The notes: generated from the sequence alone by a model not told the origin. A stretch of DNA of 6,045 bases from an uncultured Clostridia bacterium (GCA_947628195.1 CANQZB010000062.1:1-6045); one strand, 5' to 3'. Counted from the first letter of the stretch, positions 1-5,768 are shown. Numbers and translations: made by a program.

Positions 1-26
1 AAAACACCTATTTTATAGTGTTTTTT
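1..26. terminator. Candidate bidirectional hairpin terminator
   Basis: Arms AAAACAC (1-7) and GTGTTTT (18-24) are perfectly complementary. An inner TAT/ATA pairing with one bulged base extends the stem to about 10 bp around a 3-base loop. On the plus strand the hairpin ends in a run of T (21-26), fitting termination of a gene entering from the left. On the minus strand it also ends in TTTT at the window edge. No gene is visible to the left, so the role is inferred. Confidence 0.4.
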
Positions 27-31
27 ACCAC

Positions 32-61
32 TTCATATCGGTTAATCCCAACTGATATGGA
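32..61 (+). repeat. Inverted repeat / RNA hairpin with AATCCC loop
   Basis: Arms CATATCGGTT (34-43) and AACTGATATG (50-59) pair along all 10 positions, with one G-U pair, around the loop AATCCC (44-49). Bases 32-33 and 60-61 extend it by a further G-U and an A-U pair. Both non-Watson-Crick positions are G-U when read as plus-strand RNA but A-C mismatches as minus-strand RNA, which weakly favours a plus-strand RNA. No T-run follows it, so it is not a terminator. It could be an operator or a structured RNA element; the function is unknown. Confidence 0.45.
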
Positions 62-82
62 TGCACGAAATATCTATAAATA

Positions 83-108
83 AGAACAACTATTGATTTA
101 TTTGTTCT
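83..108. repeat. 7-bp inverted repeat
   Basis: AGAACAA (83-89) and TTGTTCT (102-108) are perfectly complementary around a 12-base loop. The repeat lies between the hairpin at 32-61 and the leftward -10 box at 127-132. A transcript from that promoter would carry it near its 5' end. Its role is unknown, and chance is possible in DNA this AT-rich. Confidence 0.3.
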
Positions 109-126
109 ACTATTAAACTAAAAAAT

Positions 127-155
127 ATTATACATTAAAAAATGATAATTAACAA
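127..155 (-). promoter_or_regulatory. Candidate leftward sigma-A-type promoter
   Basis: Read on the minus strand, TTGTTA (155-150) is followed after exactly 17 bases by the perfect -10 hexamer TATAAT (132-127). The predicted start is near base 120. The transcript would run left through the hairpins at 83-108 and 32-61 and reach the hairpin at 1-26, giving either a short RNA of about 120 bases or the leader of a gene outside the window. A weaker plus-strand pair, TTGTTC (102-107)-N18-TATTAT (126-131), overlaps it and could serve the RloB-like gene. Confidence 0.45.
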
Positions 156-203
156 GCAAAAACGGCACTTTTGCAAAAATTTTGCATTTTTGCTGCATTT
201 TTT
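156..203 (+). promoter_or_regulatory. Overlapping hairpins built on TTTTGCA repeats, attenuator- or operator-like
   Basis: TTTTGCA occurs at 169-175 and 180-186, and TTTTGCT at 188-194. GCAAAA (156-161) pairs with TTTTGC (169-174). GCAAAAA (173-179) pairs with TTTTTGC (187-193). The two stems share bases 173-174, so they compete. A T6 run at 198-203 follows shortly after the second stem. A perfect 15-base palindrome also lies at 172-186. The arrangement could be a leader with alternative hairpins or a protein-binding operator ahead of the RloB-like gene; the sequence alone does not decide. Confidence 0.3.
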
Positions 204-237
204 CGTAACAATTATTAAATTGGTTTATTTAATATAA

Positions 238-342
238 ATGAGAAATTATTTTAAGGATAAATATGGAGCAATTGTTCATCTTGACTATACTGATTCCATT
301 AAAAACGTCCTAAAGAGGATGGGAAATGGGAAAAAGAATTAA
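238..342 (+). pseudogene. C-terminal remnant of an RloA-like (AAA_15) ATPase
   Basis: This 34-codon open frame has the residues YFKDKYGAIVHLD near its start. That resembles the aromatic, basic 'Y-x-G-x-[YF]-G-A-[IV]-P' C-terminal tail usual in the AAA_15-type ATPases that partner RloB proteins. It overlaps the start of the RloB-like gene by 17 bp, as expected for such a pair. An in-frame TAA lies directly before its ATG, no ribosome binding site is visible, and no Walker A, Walker B or ABC-signature sequence precedes it. I read it as the surviving end of a deleted ATPase gene. The family match is from memory of the tail motif, and a chance small ORF remains possible. Confidence 0.5.
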
Positions 343-976
343 TCAAACATTTTATGTCTCAGTAGAAGGCGAATCGGAACTATACTATTTAGACCATTTG
401 CTAAAACTGATTAACGAAGGAGAGTTTGCCTACACCGTTAATTTTGTAAAAAAAGTTAGTTTGCCCAATTCGTTTGCAAAGTCGATTCATACAGGATTTT
501 CTTCTTTTCCTTTTTATCACATTTGTGATTACGAAGGAAATTCTATTTCGGACATTGCTTCATTTAAAAATATAATTAATGATTTAAATAAAGCTAAAAA
601 TATAGTAGGTAAAAATAATTATAAATTAATTTATACAAATTTATGTTTTGAATTGTGGCTTATTTTACATAAAAAAGATTTTAGAAAAAGTTTTCAAAAC
701 AAAGACGAATATTTAAAAGAGATAAACAATGCATATAATTTAAACATATCTTCTTGGTCGGATCTAAAAAGAAAAGCAAATATAACCAAGATCTTAGATA
801 AGATATCCATTAATGATATTAAAGATGCAATTGCCAGAGCAAAATATATGAAAAAATACAACAATACTCAACACGAACTAAAAAACTATAAAGCATGCAA
901 ATATTATAAAGAAAATCCATCTACGAACATTCATGAATTTGTTGAAAAAGTGTTTAAGGAATGTTCAATAATGTAA
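326..976 (+). CDS. rloB: RloB-like protein (Toprim-like putative nuclease)
   Basis: The 216-residue protein matches the RloB family in length and motif order. An N-terminal acidic motif EGESE (14-18) follows a short beta strand. CDYEG (67-71) stands where the family usually has an acidic D-x-D-type motif. The hallmark NLCFELWLILH (105-115) corresponds to the usual 'NPCFExWLLLH'. NPST (197-200) precedes the final helix. RloB proteins are generally encoded directly after, and act with, an AAA_15 ATPase in restriction-linked or anti-phage loci, and the acidic motifs suggest a Toprim-like metal-dependent nuclease. Start 326 is supported by AAGAGG (313-318) seven bases upstream. The ATPase partner is reduced to a 34-codon stub at 238-342, so the gene may be an orphan or decaying. 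The family call is firm; the activity is inferred. Confidence 0.85.
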   Translation: MGKRINQTFYVSVEGESELYYLDHLLKLINEGEFAYTVNFVKKVSLPNSFAKSIHTGFSSFPFYHICDYEGNSISDIASFKNIINDLNKAKNIVGKNNYKLIYTNLCFELWLILHKKDFRKSFQNKDEYLKEINNAYNLNISSWSDLKRKANITKILDKISINDIKDAIARAKYMKKYNNTQHELKNYKACKYYKENPSTNIHEFVEKVFKECSIM

Positions 977-979
977 AAA

Positions 980-1070
980 TTGAATTAGATTTTCGTTTTT
1001 GATCTTAATATAACTAGTCGTTGCTTACTGGTTCCTTAATATTTATAATTTATGTAGTTAACTAATTCAA
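980..1070 (-). terminator. Weak candidate 3' structure between convergent genes
   Basis: TTGAATTAG (980-988) is perfectly complementary to CTAATTCAA (1062-1070). The enclosed 73 bases can form a smaller stem, AACTAG (1012-1017) with CTGGTT (1028-1033), and a palindrome TAGTTAACTA lies at 1055-1064. Read on the minus strand, the outer stem ends directly in TTTTT, so it could close a branched terminator for the leftward operon. It contains few G/C pairs and the span is long, so confidence is low. Confidence 0.25.
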
Positions 1071-1095
1071 CATTTAGTTAAGATTTAGAGAATTA

Positions 1096-2226
1096 TCACT
1101 TGTAACCATGCTTTTTTTTTGAAACTTTGAAACCAAAATTTTTAATTTTGAAATAGAACGAGCCAGAGCCGTCTGTTAAGCAAAGATATTTATGTTTATA
1201 GATGGAGAATTTGGTGTTTAATTTTTTAATTAAAATATCACCATCAATTATAAAAATATCTTTTTCTTCGATGTTGAATTCTTTTTCTAAAGTAGAAAAA
1301 ATATTTTGAAATTGTATGTTGTCTATAATTTGACGATTAGCGTCGTTTTTTCTAATATATTTATAATTTTTTAAATCGTATTTTGGTTTAACATAAATGT
1401 TTTTTATCGAACCGGAGCTTTCTAGAAAACATCGCGTGGAAGGAAAATAGTATATAAAACTGTTTAAATATTGAAAAGTTAAACCGTTTAAACCTTTGGC
1501 GATTTTATGTTTATCCTTTAATTTTGTTGTTTCAACCACAGTGCAATAAGATGTTTTAATATCAGATTTATAGTTAGGGAAAGCGTCGTCAATAACTTTT
1601 GCCAAATATATCATACTGTCTGAAACCGAATCTAAATTCGAACTAAGTATAATATATTTTAAAATTTCGTTAATTTTATTTGAGCTTAAATTGTTTGGAA
1701 GAGTTTTTAAAAAATTGTTGTAAGATTCTTTATATTTTATTATGCTGTTTATTTTAGATTGTTGTTCATTGTCTAAGATGTTTAAATCTTGCAGTTTGTT
1801 ATAATCACAACAAAAATATTGTGTGTTGGCGTCAATTTTCAAATTGACAAGATCCAACAAAGGGTCTATATAATATTTTTTATCTGCTTCTGTGTAAATG
1901 AGTGCGAAATGTTTAAACTCATCTTTACCTGCTGAAAATAAAGTTGTTTTGATGTTTAACTGTTGCAATATTTTTTGAATTAAAACACAATATGATTTGC
2001 ACGAGATTTTTAAATGCTTTTTGTTAAAAACCAAATTTTTATTGTAAATTCTACGTCTTAGCGAAATGTTTTCTTTGTATAGAAAAAAACGGTCATCTCT
2101 TGAACAAATTTTTGACAATTTTGTTAATACCAATTTTATTGAAGTCAAATTTTTGAGTTCTAAAAACTCGGGCTCAATATCCAAATTTTCAATTTCGTTT
2201 TTTAATTCTTTAATAAATTGTTTCAT
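1096..2226 (-). CDS. Transglutaminase-like cysteine protein with long unrecognised C-terminal region
   Basis: The 376-residue protein contains a transglutaminase-like core: SCKSYCVLIQKIL (75-87) with candidate nucleophile Cys76, KHFALIY (105-111) with His106, and YYIDP (118-122) with Asp121. This order and spacing is that of the Cys-His-Asp triad shared by transglutaminase-like peptidases and amidotransferases. Residues 1-70 are helical and charged. Residues 140-376 match no family I recognise and end in a strand-rich section (TDGSGSFYFKIKNFGF). No signal peptide or membrane segment is seen, so it is probably cytoplasmic. It is the last gene of the operon. Its ATG lies 17 bp inside the preceding NDK-like gene with no visible Shine-Dalgarno sequence, suggesting translational coupling. 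Cleavage or crosslinking of a peptide made by the operon is possible but unproven. Confidence 0.6.
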   Translation of the reverse strand: MKQFIKELKNEIENLDIEPEFLELKNLTSIKLVLTKLSKICSRDDRFFLYKENISLRRRIYNKNLVFNKKHLKISCKSYCVLIQKILQQLNIKTTLFSAGKDEFKHFALIYTEADKKYYIDPLLDLVNLKIDANTQYFCCDYNKLQDLNILDNEQQSKINSIIKYKESYNNFLKTLPNNLSSNKINEILKYIILSSNLDSVSDSMIYLAKVIDDAFPNYKSDIKTSYCTVVETTKLKDKHKIAKGLNGLTFQYLNSFIYYFPSTRCFLESSGSIKNIYVKPKYDLKNYKYIRKNDANRQIIDNIQFQNIFSTLEKEFNIEEKDIFIIDGDILIKKLNTKFSIYKHKYLCLTDGSGSFYFKIKNFGFKVSKKKHGYK

Positions 2227-2827
2227 TGTTTAGATTTTGGACATATTCATTTATGTCAATTTTATTTGATTTTGATATAACGCCATTAGCCACCATAAAG
2301 TTTAAACAATAATTGTTTACAAGGCAGTCATAATCTTCCAAATGAATTCCGTTTATATATGCTCTGTTTATATTGTCTTTGTTCTTATCTTTTAAATGGC
2401 GATATTCTTCGTGAGATAATTTTGTTAATTTTGGGTTTGTCAAATAATCCACATAGGCAAAATAATAACCGCGGCCACCTTCAATTTGTTTACGAATTTC
2501 TCGTTTAGCCATTTCGGCCTTTTCATAAAACATTTCAAAAGATTCTTTTTTTAATGGAATAAGAACAACAATTCCGTCCGCATTGCCAAACAGTTGTTGG
2601 TACGCACTAAGCGCAACTCCACAACTTTTTATTTCAACTTCGGCATTTTCGTGATTTTTTAACCGAATATCAGTTTCTCTATACAATTTCATTATTTCAT
2701 AGTAATCAGGCATACGAAAATATAATGCATTAGTAAATCCATAATTTGTTAACACATCTTGTATAATTGTTAAATCGTGTTTATTAAGGGCATCGGGTTT
2801 TATTACAAAAATTCCGAAATTTTTCAT
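2210..2827 (-). CDS. Nucleoside-diphosphate-kinase-like protein with internal insertion
   Basis: The 205-residue protein opens with GIFVIKPDAL (5-14), the first beta strand and lysine motif (IKPD) of nucleoside diphosphate kinases. Near the end it has NGIHLED (159-165), matching the family's N-x-x-H-x-x-D active-site motif, with His162 as candidate phosphohistidine. The Lys10-His162 distance is about 46 residues longer than the roughly 106 of ordinary enzymes, so the middle of the fold is enlarged, and the usual HGSD is changed to HLED. The normal role is phosphate transfer between nucleoside di- and triphosphates through phosphohistidine; here the substrate may differ. GAGG (2836-2833) lies 5 bases before the ATG and overlaps the stop codon of the DUF402 gene. 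It sits between DUF402 and transglutaminase-like genes in the operon. Confidence 0.65.
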   Translation of the reverse strand: MKNFGIFVIKPDALNKHDLTIIQDVLTNYGFTNALYFRMPDYYEIMKLYRETDIRLKNHENAEVEIKSCGVALSAYQQLFGNADGIVVLIPLKKESFEMFYEKAEMAKREIRKQIEGGRGYYFAYVDYLTNPKLTKLSHEEYRHLKDKNKDNINRAYINGIHLEDYDCLVNNYCLNFMVANGVISKSNKIDINEYVQNLNNETIY

Positions 2828-2835
2828 ATCAACCT

Positions 2836-3390
2836 CTATAAATTTAACAAAGTTTTAATCCTATATAAATCAAATTGGCATCTGTTAACAATGTCGTTTT
2901 TTTGTTCTCTAAGTTCTTGCATTAAATCATTGGCAACCTTATATCCTGCATTATAAGTTTCATCATCAATTTTACCCTCTTTTTTTGCCATTTTAAATTC
3001 TACTTCATCGTCTAGGCGAATGTAGTAGCCAATGTCGGTTATGGTTGGGCATTCCATTGTTACATCTAGATACAAATCGTCATACCAAGGCATTTCATTT
3101 TCAATTCCAGAGCCATTGTTTATGTCAAAATAAAAGCAAAGCGGCCTGTTTAAAGAATCAAAGAAAACTCTGCAATTATATTTTCTATCAAGTGGCACAT
3201 ATTCAAGAATTGAATATCCCTTATCTAGCCCAACATATTTTTTGCCATTGCAAAAAGCGGTTAAAGGTTTGGAAATATCTTTAACATATTTTAGTGCAAT
3301 ATAACAATTAAGGTTTTCATCTTTTTCAAGATACCACTCTTTATCCAAAACCTCTCTCATATAAATTTTGTCTATAAATTTTTGTCTCAT
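2836..3390 (-). CDS. DUF402 family protein, putative nucleotide phosphatase
   Basis: The 184-residue protein carries the DUF402 signature: CFYFDINNG (85-93), PWYDDLYLDV (101-110), and an acidic segment LDDEVEF (126-132) followed by a helix with KKEGKIDDETYNAG (136-149). Characterised DUF402 proteins hydrolyse nucleoside tri- and diphosphates using metal-binding aspartates of this kind, and the domain is also found in an RNA-binding RNase E/G-like protein (FAU-1). Hydrolysis of a nucleotide di- or triphosphate is the likeliest role. An in-frame ATG exists at 3402, but I chose 3390: GGAGG (3400-3396) sits inside that longer reading and at proper distance from the ATG at 3390. The GGAGG is itself the end of the kinase-like gene, whose stop is separated from this ATG by one base, so the two are coupled. 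Confidence 0.75.
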   Translation of the reverse strand: MRQKFIDKIYMREVLDKEWYLEKDENLNCYIALKYVKDISKPLTAFCNGKKYVGLDKGYSILEYVPLDRKYNCRVFFDSLNRPLCFYFDINNGSGIENEMPWYDDLYLDVTMECPTITDIGYYIRLDDEVEFKMAKKEGKIDDETYNAGYKVANDLMQELREQKNDIVNRCQFDLYRIKTLLNL

Positions 3391-3391
3391 T

Positions 3392-3877
3392 TTAACCTCC
3401 ATATAATTTTAATCTTTTTAAAGCGGAGTCAATAAACTCGCCACTTTTTAAATATATTTTTTTAACAGGTTGAGAAATCATCATATTTCTCCATTTGTCG
3501 TACCTTGCTTCAAAACCCTTAATGAAATCATCATTGTTTCCCCTAGACTTGGCCCTTAAAACATATTCTTGTTTCAAATTATCCTCTGGCACGGCTACAA
3601 CATAATCTATTTTTAGCCTATTTAGTTCTTCTAATATGTAATCTCTAGCAAAAATAAATATTATGGAGTAATCATTAGATATCGTTAACAATTCTTCAAT
3701 ATAATTTTGTGGCCAGTTAGGATTAATGGTTAATTCATTTTCGTGGCCTTTTAGCTTCTCGTCAATTGAATTGCAGTTTATAAGATAGTGAAACTTTGTT
3801 GATGACAAATCAAACACATCTTTATAATTTTTAGACATGGTTGTTTTTCCAATACAAGGAAAACCTGCAATAATCAT
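3392..3877 (-). CDS. P-loop kinase-like ATPase (nucleotide kinase type)
   Basis: The N-terminus IIAGFPCIGKTT holds a Walker A motif (G-F-P-C-I-G-K-T). Further motifs are FDLSS just after it, a 'NPNWPQNYIEEL' segment, a second strand SIIFIFAR, and LRAKSRGN, a basic lid-like motif. This is the layout of small phage- and Bacillota-encoded P-loop proteins resembling (deoxy)nucleoside monophosphate kinases; I infer ATP-dependent phosphorylation, with substrate unknown. An ATG two codons upstream (3883) is possible, but I chose 3877. The predicted transcription start of the perfect promoter just upstream falls on this ATG, and the protein then begins M-I-I-A-G-F-P, as is usual in the family. No Shine-Dalgarno precedes either ATG, which also fits a leaderless message. 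The gene ends one base before the DUF402 start. Confidence 0.7.
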   Translation of the reverse strand: MIIAGFPCIGKTTMSKNYKDVFDLSSTKFHYLINCNSIDEKLKGHENELTINPNWPQNYIEELLTISNDYSIIFIFARDYILEELNRLKIDYVVAVPEDNLKQEYVLRAKSRGNNDDFIKGFEARYDKWRNMMISQPVKKIYLKSGEFIDSALKRLKLYGG

Positions 3878-3883
3878 AACCAT

Positions 3884-3912
3884 ATTATATCAAAGATTGT
3901 TTAATTTGTCAA
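3884..3912 (-). promoter_or_regulatory. Perfect consensus sigma-A promoter, probably giving a leaderless mRNA
   Basis: Read on the minus strand, TTGACA (3912-3907) is followed by exactly 17 bases and TATAAT (3889-3884). Both hexamers and the spacer match the sigma-A consensus fully. It lies in the 34-base gap after the stop of the SPASM-like/AKR gene. The expected transcription start, seven bases beyond the -10 box, is base 3877, the A of the second in-frame ATG of the kinase-like gene. The four downstream genes can therefore be expressed independently of the SPASM genes. Confidence 0.75.
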
Positions 3913-3917
3913 CATAT

Positions 3918-5768
3918 TCAAAACCATTTTAAATTATCCGCGTTATTTCCTAAATTTTTTAAAATTTTGTAAGACAACAAGTAAACTTTGTTTTCACCAT
4001 CATTAAAGTCAATCTTGAATGTGATTTTATCATTTAAATCATCTAATGTTAAATAGTCTTCATCCTTTATATAAAAATCATAATTTGAATTTTCAATAAT
4101 GTGTTTAAGATTTGAAGACTTAACCAACACGATCATTTTTTTGTGCATAATATAGTAATTGAGCAATATTTGGGAAATTGTTTTGTTATATTTTAAAGAC
4201 AGCTGTTTAAGAATGCTATTGTGCATTAAATTAAATTTGCTCATGAGCAATGGCTGATAAGCTATAAATTTAATATTATTTTTTTTGCAAACATCTAACA
4301 CTCCAGAAATTTCGTAATATTTACAAACAAGATTATATACGCCTTCAAATGTTAAAAGTTTAATATCGGATTCAATAATTCGTTCTAATTGTTCTTTGCT
4401 TGCGTTGCACAATCCTAAATGCTCAATTTTTCCACATTTTTGCAAGCGCTGCAGTTCTTTATATGCATCGATCAGTTCCACATTTTTCAAAATGTCTAAA
4501 CTGTGAATTGAAACAATTTGTAACGACTTCACTTTTAAAATTTTTAAATATTCATCAACTTGTTTTTCAATATCTTCCACTTTATAAATATCTTTATATA
4601 GTTTGCAATATAACAATACATTCTTACGTTTAGGAATATATTTTGCAAGGTTTTTTAATGTTTTCTTGTTGTTGTAAGCAAGATTGCAATCTATTAAATT
4701 TTGCCCAATAATAAAATTGTTTCTTATTTGTTTATAATTGGATAAATATTTAAATGTCCCAATTCCAAGTGGATTTATTAATGCATCAGATGGTTTAACA
4801 AATTTTAATCTATCAAAATTAATTTTATATATTTGCTCTAAATAGTCATTTTCAAAAATACTTGCGCAATCCGAGCATTTAGTTCCAATATAATTTTTGG
4901 ATTTGCTGTTGTCAAGCGAAATGTTGCAGGATACTATTTGCCTTGTTGCACAAGGGTACAATTTCCCATCAATTAAATAATTGCACACCTTGCTAGCATA
5001 ACAATTTCGTGTGTTTCTTTTGTCTAATTTAAACAAAGGATAATAAAGAGTAGTAAAGTCCTTAACAAGTTTAACTTTAAAATTTTCATTTTCAAGTTTA
5101 TATTTTATTTTTGACAATTTGTATTTTATGTCTAAATCAATGTTTTCATTTTTTATTCCATCTGGTAGTAAGTTTTTTGTAAATAGCACATAATCAAAGT
5201 TCAATTTTTTCAGTTTTTTTACAAAGGAATAATACATATTAATTTGTTTAATGTCTAAATATATTTTTGCAAAAAGTAATTGGCTGTTGCCGCTTTTGAT
5301 TTTAACTTTTTTTATAAATTTGTTAAATTCTTTACAATTGTGTATTGAGAACTTAAAATTATCCACATATTTAAAACATTTTGCAAAGTTGTTGAATTGC
5401 GTGTAGGTTTTAAAGTTTAAAACAATTTTTATTTTTTTATCGACAATAGTTTTAAACAAATCTTCTAAAAGATTAGCGTTTTGAATTTCATCTTTAATTT
5501 CAAATTCTACACAACGATTTATTTGTTCATCTTTAGACATCGCATTATTGATAAAATCTAAAATTTTTTCAATATCTTCTGTCTTCAAATTTTTAACAAC
5601 CAATTTAATGGGTTTTTTGTTTTTTATTGAATTTGCATAATCAATTATATTTAAAGGATACAAATATAAAAATTGATTATCGACATGAAACAAAATTTCT
5701 TCGTTATCACGCACGGCCACTAAATTGGGATTATTTAACAATAACTGCTTTGAATTGTTGTTATTCAT
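3918..5768 (-). CDS. SPASM-like (degenerate radical SAM) domain fused to aldo/keto reductase
   Basis: Residues 1-250 form an alternating helix/strand region without the radical SAM CX3CX2C motif. Residues 256-301 carry six cysteines (256, 262, 273, 281, 298, 301), including YLIDGKLYPC and CSDC, in the manner of a SPASM/twitch iron-sulfur domain. Residues 333-578 are a recognisable aldo/keto reductase: PLGIGTF (333-339), LIDCNLAY (358-365), KL (389-390), SIH (420-422), GKIEHLGLCNAS (446-457), AYQPLL (503-508) and VKSSN (549-553), which resembles the NADPH-phosphate loop. The catalytic tetrad Asp360, Tyr365, Lys389 and His422 is intact, with normal Asp-Tyr and Lys-His spacing. The tail 579-616 is strand-like. 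AAAGG (5778-5774) gives a good ribosome binding site, and the start overlaps the upstream SPASM gene by 8 bp. I infer an NAD(P)H-dependent carbonyl reductase tied to a cluster-binding, possibly peptide-binding, module. The substrate is unknown and I know no characterised protein of this architecture. Confidence 0.75.
   Translation of the reverse strand: MNNNNSKQLLLNNPNLVAVRDNEEILFHVDNQFLYLYPLNIIDYANSIKNKKPIKLVVKNLKTEDIEKILDFINNAMSKDEQINRCVEFEIKDEIQNANLLEDLFKTIVDKKIKIVLNFKTYTQFNNFAKCFKYVDNFKFSIHNCKEFNKFIKKVKIKSGNSQLLFAKIYLDIKQINMYYSFVKKLKKLNFDYVLFTKNLLPDGIKNENIDLDIKYKLSKIKYKLENENFKVKLVKDFTTLYYPLFKLDKRNTRNCYASKVCNYLIDGKLYPCATRQIVSCNISLDNSKSKNYIGTKCSDCASIFENDYLEQIYKINFDRLKFVKPSDALINPLGIGTFKYLSNYKQIRNNFIIGQNLIDCNLAYNNKKTLKNLAKYIPKRKNVLLYCKLYKDIYKVEDIEKQVDEYLKILKVKSLQIVSIHSLDILKNVELIDAYKELQRLQKCGKIEHLGLCNASKEQLERIIESDIKLLTFEGVYNLVCKYYEISGVLDVCKKNNIKFIAYQPLLMSKFNLMHNSILKQLSLKYNKTISQILLNYYIMHKKMIVLVKSSNLKHIIENSNYDFYIKDEDYLTLDDLNDKITFKIDFNDGENKVYLLSYKILKNLGNNADNLKWF

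Larger units (their letters stand above)
1..237. other. Gene-free region with several inverted repeats
   Basis: No convincing coding sequence was found on either strand. The region holds the hairpin at 1-26, a 10-12 bp hairpin at 32-61, a 7-bp hairpin at 83-108 and overlapping hairpins at 156-193. A leftward -35/-10 pair lies at 127-155. The body of the ATPase expected upstream of the RloB-like gene is absent, so this DNA may have replaced it. The region is AT-rich, which makes weak inverted repeats common by chance. The 32-61 hairpin is the one least likely to be accidental. Confidence 0.5.

Noticed and set aside
33..110. A purine-riboswitch-like look (CATAT...AATCC and GATATGG).
   Set aside because: The GATATGG here pairs with the upstream CATATC arm instead of forming an apical loop. 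The P2 and P3 stems and the conserved UUUCUACC joining sequence are missing.
980..1070. An integron attC-like site between the convergent genes (inverted repeats, GTTAAC).
   Set aside because: No paired R'/R'' core sites of the GTTRRRY / RYYYAAC type in the right order, and no cassette arrangement or integrase; the repeat is better explained as a weak 3' structure.
3045..3284. Plus-strand 79-codon open frame.
   Set aside because: It lies wholly antisense inside the DUF402 gene, shows no recognisable domain and has an unbalanced Cys/His/Lys-rich composition.
2836..3402. The longer DUF402 reading starting at ATG 3402.
   Set aside because: Its second and third codons are the GGAGG ribosome binding site for the ATG at 3390, and it would overlap the kinase-like gene by 11 bp.
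3897..3920. Mycoplasma-type code in which TGA is tryptophan, extending the SPASM-AKR protein past its stop.
   Set aside because: Tryptophan is encoded by TGG in the genes here, and the extension would run through the perfect promoter without adding recognisable sequence.
4400..4633. Plus-strand 77-codon open frame.
   Set aside because: It is antisense to the conserved aldo/keto reductase region, which clearly codes on the minus strand.
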